Shown in pieces: positions 14,652-22,720 of a stretch of 28,898 nt of DNA. Source of the DNA: UBA4738 sp002413305 (lineage in GTDB: Bacteria > Actinomycetota > UBA4738); the NCBI GenBank assembly GCA_036847185.1, contig DAIUAM010000039.1, positions 1 to 28,898 on the forward strand, given 5' to 3'. A program made the translations under genes and the position numbers. Each line of letters begins with the position of its first letter. Position 1 is the stretch's first letter. The notes under the pieces were generated by a model. That model worked only from the letters and a program-made list of their open reading frames with translations. It had not been told where the DNA came from and did no database searches.

Positions 14652-15215
14652 GTCTCGGGCTGGCTCTACGTCCTCTCCGGGCCCTCGGGCGTCGGCAAGG
14701 GCACGGTCGTCCGCCGCCTCCGTGAGCTCCATCCGGACATCGTCGTGTCCGTCTCGGCCACCACGCGCCCGCCGCGGCCCGGCGAGGTGGATGGGCGCGA
14801 CTACCGGTTCGTCTCGGAGGAGGGATTCGACCGGCTGGTCGAACAGGACGCCTTCCTGGAGTGGGCGGAGGTGTTCGGCCGCCGGTACGGGACGCTGGCA
14901 GGGCCCGTGCTGGAGGGGGTCCATGCCGGGAAGGACGTCCTCCTGGAGATCGACATCCAAGGGGCGCGGACGGTTCGCCGGAAGGTCCCGGATGCTGTCC
15001 TGATCTTCCTGGTGGCTCCGTCCGAGGAGGAGCTCGCCCGGCGACTCCTGGGACGGCATACCGAGAGCGGCCCGGAGCTGGCACGCCGGCTGGGCGCCGC
15101 CCGGGAAGAGCTGGCCCAGGCGATGTGGTTCGACCATGTGGTGGTCAGCGACGACGTGGACCGGGTTGCGCACCGGGTCGCCGCTATAATCGAAGCGAGC
15201 CGGACGACCGGCTGA
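14652..15215 (+). CDS. gmk: Guanylate kinase; no standard start codon
   Basis: Phosphorylates GMP to GDP. The P-loop GPSGVGKGT lies near residue 9, followed by VSVSATTRPPRPGEVDGRDY (GMP-binding), EWAEVFGRRYGTLAGP, DIQGARTVR and the lid GRHTES. The full domain is about 187 residues, normal for the family. However, between the mihF stop and the P-loop there is no in-frame ATG, GTG or TTG; the first is GTG 14745, which would delete the P-loop. The best candidate is GTC 14652-14654, two codons before Gly-Trp-Leu-Tyr, with AGAGGT a few bases upstream. It may be a true rare start, or a GTG altered by mutation or sequencing error. The sense sequence is otherwise intact. Confidence 0.9.
   Translation, partial: VSGWLYVLSGPSGVGKGTVVRRLRELHPDIVVSVSATTRPPRPGEVDGRDYRFVSEEGFDRLVEQDAFLEWAEVFGRRYGTLAGPVLEGVHAGKDVLLEIDIQGARTVRRKVPDAVLIFLVAPSEEELARRLLGRHTESGPELARRLGAAREELAQAMWFDHVVVSDDVDRVAHRVAAIIEASRTTG
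15185..15190 (+). promoter_or_regulatory. Possible -10 box for rpoZ within the end of gmk
   Basis: A perfect TATAAT occurs 80 nt upstream of rpoZ in very GC-rich DNA, but I find no good -35 at 16-18 nt. It could provide extra transcription of rpoZ independent of gmk. Confidence 0.3.
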
Positions 15216-15270
15216 CCCGCCGCATCGACCGGCCGCGCTCCTCGAAGAGCAGACGGGAGAAGAAGGCTCC

Positions 15271-15519
15271 ATGATGATCGAACCGAAGATCGACGAGCTG
15301 CTGAAGCACACGGACTCCCGCTACACGCTGGTGATCCTCGCTGCCAAGCGCGCCCGGGAGATCAACTCGTACTACAGCCAACTCGGCGAGGGCCGCGGCG
15401 AGTACATCCCGCCGCTGGTTGAAGGCGACATCGATTCCAAGCCCCTCGCCATCGCCTTGCGGGAGATCGCCGAGGGCAAGGTCGCCTTCGAGCGGCTCGA
15501 GGCGCCCGGCATCAAGTAG
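15271..15519 (+). CDS. rpoZ: RNA polymerase omega subunit
   Basis: An 82-residue omega subunit that helps fold and hold the beta-prime subunit. The hallmark SRYTLVILAAKRAREIN lies at residues 16-32, then a typical Pro-rich link (YIPPLV) and a helical end (IALREIAEGKVAFERL). The start is ATG 15271 or the next codon 15274; AGAAGG lies 4 nt upstream. Its position after gmk and before coaBC is the common bacterial order. Confidence 0.95.
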   Translation: MMIEPKIDELLKHTDSRYTLVILAAKRAREINSYYSQLGEGRGEYIPPLVEGDIDSKPLAIALREIAEGKVAFERLEAPGIK

Positions 15520-15525
15520 CCTCCG

Positions 15526-16800
15526 ATGCCGAGCTCGGACCCGGATCCGAAGCTCGCCCGGCCCGTTTCCGGCCGCCCATTCGCCGGCAGGCACGTTCTG
15601 TTCGGGGTGACCGGTGGGATCGCCGCGTACAAGGCCGTCCTGCTGGTCCGGATGCTCACCGAAGCCGGCGCGGACGTCCAGGTGGTGATGACCCCCGCCG
15701 CCACGCGGTTCGTCGGGCCGGACACGTTCGCCGCCCTCACCCACCATCCCGTGTATTCGGACGTCTTCGAGCGGACGGACGCGGTGTTGCACGTGCGGAT
15801 GGCCCATCGCGCGGAGGTGGCGATCGTGGCGCCCGCCACCGCCAACGTCCTGGCCCGGCTGGCGCTCGGCTTGGCCGATGACCTGGTGACCTCCGCGCTG
15901 CTCGAGGCGACGTGCCCGCTGGTGGTGGCTCCGGCGATGCACACGGGTATGTGGCAGCATCCCGCCACCCAGGCCAACGTGCGGGTGCTCCGCGAACGAG
16001 ACGCGACGATCGTTGGCCCGGGGGAGGGGTCGCTCGCCGCCGGCGATGAAGGCGTGGGCAGGATGGCCGAGCCCGAAGAGATCCTCGTCGCGGCGATCCG
16101 AGCCCTCGCCGAGAGGGCCGAACGGGTCGCCGACGGGGCTGGCGGGCTGGCCGGACGGCGGATCCTGGTGACCGCGGGTCCCACCCACGAGCCGATCGAC
16201 CCCGTCCGATACCTGGCGAACCGTTCGACCGGGAAGATGGGGTTCACCGTCGCGACGGAGGCGGCCCGGAGGGGGGCGGCCGTCACGCTGGTCACCGGGC
16301 CGGTCGCGCTGTCCGACCCGGCCGGCGTCGAGGTTCGGCGGGTGGAGACCGCGGAGGAGATGGCCGGCGAGGTGCTGGCCCGCTACGGCGAGGTGGATGC
16401 CGTGGTCATGGCGGCCGCCGTGGCCGACTGGCGACCCTCCGAGGTGGCGGCGAGCAAGCTCAAGAAGGACGCGGGCCCACCGGTGCTCGAGCTCCGGACC
16501 ACCACCGACATCCTCTCCTCGCTGGGGAAGGCGAAGGAGGATCAGGTGCTGGTCGGGTTCGCCGCGGAGACCGCCGAGGACCCCACCGCCGAGGGGCGGC
16601 GGAAGCTCCAGGAGAAGAGCCTCGACCTGCTCGTGGCCAACGTGGTGGGCCGGGAGGGTACCGGATTCGGTTCGGATTCGAACCGCGCGGCGATCCTCTC
16701 GGCGAGCGGCGGCGACCTCCCGGTGCGGGCGTGGACGAAGCAGGAGCTGGCCTCGGCCATCTGCGACCGGCTGGCCGCGGCGTTCCTCGCGAGGCGCTGA
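15526..16800 (+). CDS. coaBC: Bifunctional phosphopantothenoylcysteine decarboxylase / phosphopantothenate-cysteine ligase
   Basis: A 424-residue fusion performing two steps of coenzyme A synthesis. The N-terminal FMN-dependent CoaC domain (about 20-200) has GVTGGIAAYKA, IVAPATANVLARLALGLADDL and PAMHTGMW, where many species have Asn instead of the first His. The CoaB ligase domain (about 205-420) starts RRILVTAGPTHEPIDPVRY and holds LANRSTGKMGF and AAAVADWRPSE with the following Lys-rich stretch. The ATG is 6 nt after the rpoZ stop and has no clear ribosome site, so it is probably read from the rpoZ transcript. Length fits the family. Confidence 0.95.
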   Translation: MPSSDPDPKLARPVSGRPFAGRHVLFGVTGGIAAYKAVLLVRMLTEAGADVQVVMTPAATRFVGPDTFAALTHHPVYSDVFERTDAVLHVRMAHRAEVAIVAPATANVLARLALGLADDLVTSALLEATCPLVVAPAMHTGMWQHPATQANVRVLRERDATIVGPGEGSLAAGDEGVGRMAEPEEILVAAIRALAERAERVADGAGGLAGRRILVTAGPTHEPIDPVRYLANRSTGKMGFTVATEAARRGAAVTLVTGPVALSDPAGVEVRRVETAEEMAGEVLARYGEVDAVVMAAAVADWRPSEVAASKLKKDAGPPVLELRTTTDILSSLGKAKEDQVLVGFAAETAEDPTAEGRRKLQEKSLDLLVANVVGREGTGFGSDSNRAAILSASGGDLPVRAWTKQELASAICDRLAAAFLARR

Positions 16801-16832
16801 CCCCGGTCCGGTCGCTCCGGATGACCACCCTG

Positions 16833-16838
16833 TAGAAT
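16833..16838 (+). promoter_or_regulatory. -10 box of metK, near-leaderless start
   Basis: TAGAAT ends exactly 10 nt before the metK ATG. Transcription 6 to 7 nt downstream would leave a leader of only 3 to 4 nt, and no ribosome site exists. The same TAGAAT-N10-ATG arrangement, with ccgtc before the ATG, occurs at rpe. The -35 is poor. Confidence 0.55.
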
Positions 16839-16848
16839 CTGGCCCGTC

Positions 16849-18036
16849 ATGAGCAGGCGCTACCTCTTCACGTCCGAATCCGTCACCGAGGGCCATCCCG
16901 ACAAGCTCGCCGACCAGGTCTCCGACGCCATCCTGGACGCGATCCTGGCCGAGGACCCCGAAGGCCGCGTGGCCTGCGAGACCCTGGTCACCACCGGGCT
17001 GGTGCTGGTGGCCGGTGAGATCAGCACGAAGATCTACGTGGACGTCCCTCGGGTGGTCCGGGACACCGTGACCGGCATCGGGTACGTCGACGCGAAGTCC
17101 GGCATCGACGGCGCCACCTGCGGCGTGATCGTGTCGATCCAGGAGCAGTCGGCGGACATCGCCATGGGGGTGGACAAGGCGCTGGAGGTCCGCGAGGAGG
17201 GGGTGCACGACCGGTACGACGAGACCGGGGCGGGCGACCAGGGCATGATGATCGGCTACGCCTGCCGGGACACCGACGAGCTCATGCCGATGCCCATCGC
17301 GGTCTCGCACCGGCTGGCCAAGCGGCTGGCGGACGTTCGCCGCGCCGGCATCCTTCCGTACCTCCGGCCGGACGGGAAAAGCCAGGTCACGATCGTGTAC
17401 GAGGACGGGAAGCCGGTCCGCGTCCACACGGTGGTCATTTCGGCGCAGCACCGCGAGGAGGTCGACATCGCGACCCTGCTCGCGCCGGACATCGAATCCG
17501 AGGTCATCGGCCCCATCCTGCGGGAGATGGAGCTCGAAGCCGAAGGCGTGAAGATCCTGGTCAACCCTACGGGTCGGTTCGAGATCGGGGGCCCGAAGGC
17601 CGACACCGGGCTGACCGGCCGGAAGATCATGGTCGACTCGTACGGTTCCATGGCTCCCCACGGCGGCGGCTGCTTCAGCGGCAAGGACCCGACGAAGGTC
17701 GACCGCAGCGCGGCCTACATGGGCCGGTACGTGGCGAAGAACATCGTAGCCGCGGGCCTGGCCGAGCGGGCCCAGCTCCAGGTCGCCTACGCGATCGGCA
17801 GGGCACACCCCGTCTCGCTCTCGATCGAGACGTTCGGGACCAGCGAGGTCGACCCCAACCGGCTCGAGGACGTGGTGTCCGACATGTTCGACTTCCGCCC
17901 TGCGGCCATCATCGAGAAGCTCGATCTGCGCCGTCCGATCTACCTGGAGACGGCCGCGTACGGGCATTTCGGCCGGAAGGGCTTCTCCTGGGAGGAGACC
18001 GACCGGGTCGACGACCTCCGCCGGGCTTTCGAGTAA
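16849..18036 (+). CDS. metK: S-adenosylmethionine synthetase
   Basis: A 395-residue enzyme making S-adenosylmethionine from methionine and ATP. Signature pieces are in order: FTSESVTEGHPDKLADQVSD near the N-terminus, ETLVTTGLV, the catalytic-loop ETGAGDQGMMIGYAC near residue 125, and the P-loop-like GGGCFSGKDPTKVDRSAAY near 265, where most species have Ala rather than Cys after the three Gly. The C-terminal GHFGR motif is present. The start ATG 16849 follows a -10 box so closely that the mRNA should be nearly leaderless. coaBC ends 48 nt upstream, so metK has an independent promoter but may also be read through. Confidence 0.97.
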   Translation: MSRRYLFTSESVTEGHPDKLADQVSDAILDAILAEDPEGRVACETLVTTGLVLVAGEISTKIYVDVPRVVRDTVTGIGYVDAKSGIDGATCGVIVSIQEQSADIAMGVDKALEVREEGVHDRYDETGAGDQGMMIGYACRDTDELMPMPIAVSHRLAKRLADVRRAGILPYLRPDGKSQVTIVYEDGKPVRVHTVVISAQHREEVDIATLLAPDIESEVIGPILREMELEAEGVKILVNPTGRFEIGGPKADTGLTGRKIMVDSYGSMAPHGGGCFSGKDPTKVDRSAAYMGRYVAKNIVAAGLAERAQLQVAYAIGRAHPVSLSIETFGTSEVDPNRLEDVVSDMFDFRPAAIIEKLDLRRPIYLETAAYGHFGRKGFSWEETDRVDDLRRAFE

Positions 18037-18037
18037 C

Positions 18038-19876
18038 ACGGCTCCCGGCCCCGCCACCCGCCCTTCCCTCGAGCGCCTTTCCGGACCGGTCGACGTCTGC
18101 GTCGACGTTCCGCGCCTCTCCGTCGACCGCCCCTTCACCTACCTGTTGCGCGAAGAGGACGACGCCGGCCTGGGCAGCCTGGTGAGCGTGCCCTTCCACG
18201 GCCGGACCGTCCGGGGCTGGGTGGTCGGACCGGCCACGGAGCCGCCTTCCGGGCGGCTGCTCCCCGTTCGGAAGATCCGATCCGCAGTGCGGTTCTTCGA
18301 TGCGGGCATGCTGGACCTGCTGCGATGGGTGAGCGAGCGCTACGTGGCGCCGCTTGCCACGGCGATCGAACGCTCGCACCCACCTCGGGTGGTCGGGGAG
18401 GAGTCCGCGCCCGTCGAACCGCCGGCTGCGAACCGGTCCGCCCCCCTCCCGGCCTCGGCTGCTCTGGCCGTGTACGGCGGGGAGCGGCTGCTCGATCCCG
18501 GCACCACCACCTGGCTCCGGCCCCTCCCGCGCGACGAGGTGACCGCGTGCGTGGCGGGGGTCGCGGCGTGCCTGGGGAGCGGCCGCCGAGCGCTGATCCT
18601 GGTCCCGGAGGCCGAACCGCTCCCGGCCACGGCGGCGGCCGTGCTCGAAGCGTTCGGCCCGCGGGCGACCGGGTTCCTGGGAGGCAACCCGCGCGAGCGG
18701 TACCGGGCGTGGCTCGACATCCGGAGCGGCAGGTTCGACGTGGTGGTCGGGACGCGGCCGGCCGTGTTCGCGCCGCTGGCGGACCTCGGCCTGATCTGGA
18801 TCTCGCGGGAGGTCCACCCCGGACACCGCGAGGACCGCGCGCCCTACTACCACGTCCGGGAGGTGGCCATGGCACGGGCCGGCATCGAAGGGGCGGCGTG
18901 CGTCCTGGCGTCACTGTCGCCGTCGGTGGAGACCGTGGCCGCCGCGGGGGCCGGTGCGGTCCGGGTGGCGCGGGCGCCGCGGGGGGCGGAGCGGGACGCC
19001 GCCCCACTGGTCGAGTCCGTGCCTCCGGAAGCGGAGGATCGTTCCGCGCGGCTAGGCCACCTACTGAAGACCGCCCGCTCCGGCGTGTTGCTCGTGTCGC
19101 GGACGGGCTACGGGGTCGCCCGCGTGTGCCGTTCGTGCAGCGAACCGGCCGCGTGCGCCACCTGCCACGGCCCCATCGTGGCCGAGCGGGGGCGCTCGTT
19201 CTGCCGGGCGTGCGGGGCGACGGGGACGTGCGCGAACTGCGGCGGGCACGAGTTCGGCCTGGAGCGGGGCGGGACCGAGCGGGTCGCGGAGTGGGCCAAA
19301 CGGCAGGCCGGGGTACGGGTGGAGCTCCAGGACGAAGCAACCGCACCGTCGGACGGGCGGATCCTGGTCGGGACGGCCGCCGCGGTCAAGGACTTCGGGC
19401 CACGGTCGGTGGACCTGGTGGCGATCCTCGACCCGGACCGGGCGCTGCGGCGGGCCGGCATCCACGCCGGCGCGCAGGCGCTGGCCACGTGGATGGAGGC
19501 GGCGGCGTGGGCCGGACCGCGAACCGGAGTCCCCCGGCCGGGCCGTGTCCTGGTCCAGACGAACCGCCCCGGTCATCCGGCGATCCAATCGCTGGTCCGG
19601 TGGGACCCGGTCCCGTTCCTGCGGTCGGAGGCGGCGCGGCGAACCGAGGCCGGGTTCGCGCCGAACCACCCCGTCTTCCGGATCGAGGGATCGGCGGAGC
19701 TTCCGGCCGCGCTCCGTTCGGCCCGCCCGGAGACGCTGCTCGCCACGGGCGCGGAGAGCGGGACGGTATGCTTGGTCGCCGTCCGGCCGGAGGCGCTGGA
19801 TGTGTTCCGGCAGGCGGTCCTCCGGCTCGTCTCGGCCGGCGTGGTCGAACGGGTCGAAGCCGAACCCCAGCTGTAG
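18038..19876 (+). CDS. priA: Actinobacterial PriA-like primosomal protein (ATPase motifs degenerate); start codon unclear
   Basis: Primosomal protein N'-like. The N-terminal DNA 3'-end-binding domain is clear (VDVCVDVPRLSVDRPFTY, then VSVPFHGRTVRGWVVG). The zinc-binding cluster is intact, with eight Cys between VCRSCSEPA and CANCGG. But the helicase Walker A is missing: where it should be, the protein reads CVAGVAACLGSGRRALIL, and the DEEH box is replaced by SREVHPGH. Loss of ATPase motifs is known for actinobacterial PriA, so this is probably a replication-restart loading protein, not a helicase. No ATG/GTG/TTG precedes the conserved N-terminus. TTG 18146 would remove the DRPFTY strand. ACG 18038, one base after the metK stop, gives a sensible 612-residue protein and is my tentative start. 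Confidence 0.85.
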   Translation, partial: TAPGPATRPSLERLSGPVDVCVDVPRLSVDRPFTYLLREEDDAGLGSLVSVPFHGRTVRGWVVGPATEPPSGRLLPVRKIRSAVRFFDAGMLDLLRWVSERYVAPLATAIERSHPPRVVGEESAPVEPPAANRSAPLPASAALAVYGGERLLDPGTTTWLRPLPRDEVTACVAGVAACLGSGRRALILVPEAEPLPATAAAVLEAFGPRATGFLGGNPRERYRAWLDIRSGRFDVVVGTRPAVFAPLADLGLIWISREVHPGHREDRAPYYHVREVAMARAGIEGAACVLASLSPSVETVAAAGAGAVRVARAPRGAERDAAPLVESVPPEAEDRSARLGHLLKTARSGVLLVSRTGYGVARVCRSCSEPAACATCHGPIVAERGRSFCRACGATGTCANCGGHEFGLERGGTERVAEWAKRQAGVRVELQDEATAPSDGRILVGTAAAVKDFGPRSVDLVAILDPDRALRRAGIHAGAQALATWMEAAAWAGPRTGVPRPGRVLVQTNRPGHPAIQSLVRWDPVPFLRSEAARRTEAGFAPNHPVFRIEGSAELPAALRSARPETLLATGAESGTVCLVAVRPEALDVFRQAVLRLVSAGVVERVEAEPQL

Positions 19877-19893
19877 ACGAAGGGGCCGCAAGC

Positions 19894-20436
19894 GTGAGCG
19901 TCATCCCCATCCGGTACCTCGGCGATCCCGTGTTGAAGGAGCCGTGTCGCGACGTCGAGACCTTCGACGACCTGCTGCGGCGTCTCTCGAAGGACATGCT
20001 GGAGACGATGTACCACGCGCCGGGCGTCGGGCTGGCCGCCCCGCAGATCGGCCTGTCGCTCCGGTTCTTCGTGTTCGACCCAGGGGAGAGCTTCGACACG
20101 GGCCCCGGAGCGGTGGCGAACCCGGTGCTGAGCGGGTTCGAGGGCGAGCAGACCGAAGAGGAAGGGTGCCTTTCGATCCCGAACCTCTACTTCCCCACCA
20201 CCCGCGCGAACCGCGTCCGGGTGAGTGGGCAGGACGTCGAGGGCAACCCGATCTCGCTGGAGGGTGAGGGCCTCTTGGCACGGATCTTCCAGCACGAGAC
20301 CGACCACGTGAACGGCTCGTTGTTCATCGACCGGCTTGCGGAGGACGAACGGCGCCTGGCCATGGCCGCGATCCGGGAGCGGGACCTGGAGGACGCGGCC
20401 GGGCGTGGCGGACGATGGCTCCGCCGCGGCCGCTGA
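19894..20436 (+). CDS. def: Peptide deformylase
   Basis: A 180-residue metalloenzyme removing the formyl group from nascent proteins. All three motifs are present: GVGLAAPQIG (residues about 45-54), EEGCLSIP with the metal-binding Cys, and QHETDHVNG with both metal-binding His and the catalytic Glu. The start is GTG 19894 with AGGGG 8 nt upstream. It precedes fmt, the enzyme that adds the formyl group to initiator tRNA, a common pairing. The C-terminal tail is Arg- and Gly-rich. Confidence 0.96.
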   Translation: MSVIPIRYLGDPVLKEPCRDVETFDDLLRRLSKDMLETMYHAPGVGLAAPQIGLSLRFFVFDPGESFDTGPGAVANPVLSGFEGEQTEEEGCLSIPNLYFPTTRANRVRVSGQDVEGNPISLEGEGLLARIFQHETDHVNGSLFIDRLAEDERRLAMAAIRERDLEDAAGRGGRWLRRGR

Positions 20437-20449
20437 CCCGGTGACGCCG

Positions 20450-21391
20450 ATGCGGGTCGCGTTCCTGGGCAACGCTCGATGGTCCGTCCCGTCGCTCGAC
20501 GCGCTGGCGTCCTCCCCCCATCGCCCGGTCCTGGTGGCCACCCGGGAGCCGAGGCCGGCCGGGCGCGGTTCGAAGCTCCGGCCGACGCCGGTCGCCGACG
20601 CCGCCCGCCGCCTCGAGCTGTTCCTGCGGGAGGTCGCCACCGTGAAGTCGGGCCCCGGGTTCGACGCGCTGGCCGCCGCAGAGCCGGAGGTGCTGGTCGT
20701 GGTGGCCTACGGCGAGATCCTGCCGAGGGCGGTTCTGGACCTGCCCGCCGTCATGCCGGTCAACCTCCACTTCTCCCTGCTCCCGGAGCTTCGGGGGGCA
20801 GCCCCCGTCCAGCGCGCGCTGCTGGAGGGCCTGACGGCCACCGGAGTCACCACGATCCGGATGGACGAAGGGATGGACACCGGCCCGATCCTGCTCCAGG
20901 CCACCGAGACGATCGATCCGGCCGACGATGCGGGATCGCTCGGAGATCGACTGGCGGTGATCGGGGGCCGCCTGCTGGTCGACACGCTGGACCGGCTGGA
21001 AGGGGGGAACCTGGAGGAGCGCCCCCAGGACGGCGCGCTGGCCACGTTCGCCCCGAAACTCAAACCCGAGGACGAGGTCATCGACTGGTCCGAACCCGCC
21101 GAGGCCATCGTCCGACGGGTCCGGGCGCTCTCCCCGGAGCCCGGGGCTCGAACGACCTTCCGGGCACGGCGCCTCAAGGTCCACCGAGCCTCAGGGGTGA
21201 ATGACGGGTTCGAACCCTGCCACAGTCGGCCAGCCGGGACCGTCGTGGCCGCCTCCCGGGACGCCCTGGTCGTGGCGACCGGTCGGGGGTCCCTGGCGCT
21301 GGAGGAGGTCCAGCTCGAAGGGAAGAGGCGTCTGTCGGGCCCGGAGTTCGCCCGAGGACATCGCGTGGAGGCAGGTGAGCGCCTTGGATAG
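20450..21391 (+). CDS. fmt: Methionyl-tRNA formyltransferase
   Basis: A 313-residue enzyme formylating Met-tRNA for initiation. The catalytic domain has MRVAFLGNARWSVPSLDAL at the start, VVAYGEILP, the folate-binding NLHFSLLPELRGAAPVQ with the conserved His and Ser, and GMDTGPIL with the catalytic Asp. The C-terminal tRNA-binding OB-fold begins around LSPEPGART. The start is ATG 20450; GTG 20441 is in frame and adds three residues. It overlaps rsmB by 17 nt. Confidence 0.95.
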   Translation: MRVAFLGNARWSVPSLDALASSPHRPVLVATREPRPAGRGSKLRPTPVADAARRLELFLREVATVKSGPGFDALAAAEPEVLVVVAYGEILPRAVLDLPAVMPVNLHFSLLPELRGAAPVQRALLEGLTATGVTTIRMDEGMDTGPILLQATETIDPADDAGSLGDRLAVIGGRLLVDTLDRLEGGNLEERPQDGALATFAPKLKPEDEVIDWSEPAEAIVRRVRALSPEPGARTTFRARRLKVHRASGVNDGFEPCHSRPAGTVVAASRDALVVATGRGSLALEEVQLEGKRRLSGPEFARGHRVEAGERLG

Positions 21392-22694
21392 CCGGGGGAG
21401 CAGACGCACCCGCCCGGACTCGGCACGGGCGCTGGCGCTCCGGGTGATCCGGCGGGTGGTGGAATCGGGGGCGTATTCGAACCTCGCCCTCGCCGCCGCG
21501 CTCCGGGAGTCCAAGCTCTCCGCTCGCGACCGCCAGTTCGCCGCCGAGCTCGTATACGGGACGCTTCGGCGCAAGCTGATCCTCGATGCCGAGATCGCCC
21601 GGGCCTCCACCCGGTCCCTGCGCCGGATCGATCCCGAAGCCGTGGCCCTGCTCCGCCTGGGCGCCTTCCAGCTGCGGGACACACGGGTCCCGGTCCACGC
21701 GGCGGTTGGGGAGACGGTCGGGCTCTCCGGACCGCGACACAAGGGTTTCGTGAACGCGGTCCTGCGCAACCTCGCGGCCACGCCGCCCGAGCGACCGGAG
21801 GGCGCGACCGCCGCCGACATCTCGGCCAGGACCGGGCTCCAGCCGTGGACCGTGGAGGAGCTCGGCAAGCTGCTGCCGGCGGAGGAGGTCGAACCCGCTG
21901 CCGCGGCACTGGCGTCGCCGGCAGCCCTGTGCCTGCGCACGAACAGCTGCCGCACCACGCCCGAGCAGCTGATCCGGGCGCTGAAGGAGTTCGCCCCTCA
22001 GCCCGGGCGGCTCCATCCCGACGTGGTGCAGATCTCCTCCGCGGTGCCGTCGCTCCTGCCCGGCTACCAGGAAGGGTGGTTCGCCGTCCAGGACGAATCC
22101 TCGGTCGTGGTCGCCGCAGCAGTGGAACCCATGCCGGGGGAGCGCATCCTCGACGCGTGCGCCGGGCCCGGCGGGAAGGCCGCGCACCTGGCCTGCACGG
22201 TGGGCCCGACCGGCACGGTGGTCGCGGCCGACGCCCGGTTCCACCGGGTCGAGCTGGTGGTCCGAAGCGCCGAACGGCTCGGCGTGCGTCTCTCCCCCCT
22301 CGTCCAGGACGCCGCCCAGCCGTCCCTTCGGGCGGAACGGTTCGACGCCGTGCTGGTCGACGCGCCCTGCAGCGGGGTGGGAGCCGCCCGCCGCCGGCCC
22401 GAGCTTCTGTGGCGGCCGGAGAAGGCGCAGCTGGCGGGCCTGGCCCGCTTGCAGGTGTCGATCCTCGCTGGCGTGGCCGACCAGGTGAAGCCCGGCGGAC
22501 GGCTGATCTACTCGGTCTGCACGTTCCCCCGGGCCGAGACGGACGCCGCGGTGCGGGCCTTCCTGGCCAAGCGGCCGGACTTCGAACCGGCGGACGTCCC
22601 GGGACCGGACGGCCCGGCGCCGGTCCACCGGCTGTGGCCGCACCGCCACGGCACCGACGCCATGTTCTTCGCGGGATTCCGCCGAACCGGCTGA
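21375..22694 (+). CDS. rsmB: 16S rRNA (cytosine-967-C5)-methyltransferase
   Basis: A 439-residue SAM-dependent enzyme methylating C967 of 16S rRNA. An N-terminal NusB-like RNA-binding domain (about 15-140; ALALRVIRRVVESGAYSNLAL, then VRNLAATPPE-type helix) precedes the Rossmann methyltransferase. The SAM motif is ILDACAGPGGKAAHLA. The two catalytic Cys are in LVDAPCSGVGA and YSVCTFPRAE. The start is GTG 21375 with GGAGG 3 nt upstream; the longer open frame upstream lies within fmt. It follows fmt, the usual neighbour. Confidence 0.95.
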   Translation: MSALDSRGSRRTRPDSARALALRVIRRVVESGAYSNLALAAALRESKLSARDRQFAAELVYGTLRRKLILDAEIARASTRSLRRIDPEAVALLRLGAFQLRDTRVPVHAAVGETVGLSGPRHKGFVNAVLRNLAATPPERPEGATAADISARTGLQPWTVEELGKLLPAEEVEPAAAALASPAALCLRTNSCRTTPEQLIRALKEFAPQPGRLHPDVVQISSAVPSLLPGYQEGWFAVQDESSVVVAAAVEPMPGERILDACAGPGGKAAHLACTVGPTGTVVAADARFHRVELVVRSAERLGVRLSPLVQDAAQPSLRAERFDAVLVDAPCSGVGAARRRPELLWRPEKAQLAGLARLQVSILAGVADQVKPGGRLIYSVCTFPRAETDAAVRAFLAKRPDFEPADVPGPDGPAPVHRLWPHRHGTDAMFFAGFRRTG

Positions 22695-22704
22695 GCCGCG
22701 CGGG

Positions 22705-22710
22705 TAGAAT
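22705..22710 (+). promoter_or_regulatory. -10 box of rpe, near-leaderless start
   Basis: TAGAAT ends 10 nt before the rpe ATG, giving a leader of a few bases at most and no ribosome site. It matches the metK arrangement base for base in spacing and shares the last five bases before the ATG. No clear -35 is seen, since rsmB coding runs through that region. Confidence 0.5.
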
Positions 22711-22720
22711 CCGAGCCGTC

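Noticed and set aside
15184..18138. Minus-strand open frame of 984 codons opposite rpoZ, coaBC and metK
   Set aside because: Same GC shadow effect, spanning three well-recognised genes on the plus strand.
18146..18148. TTG as the real start of priA
   Set aside because: It would delete the conserved first strand ending in DRPFTY, which is coded in frame just upstream.
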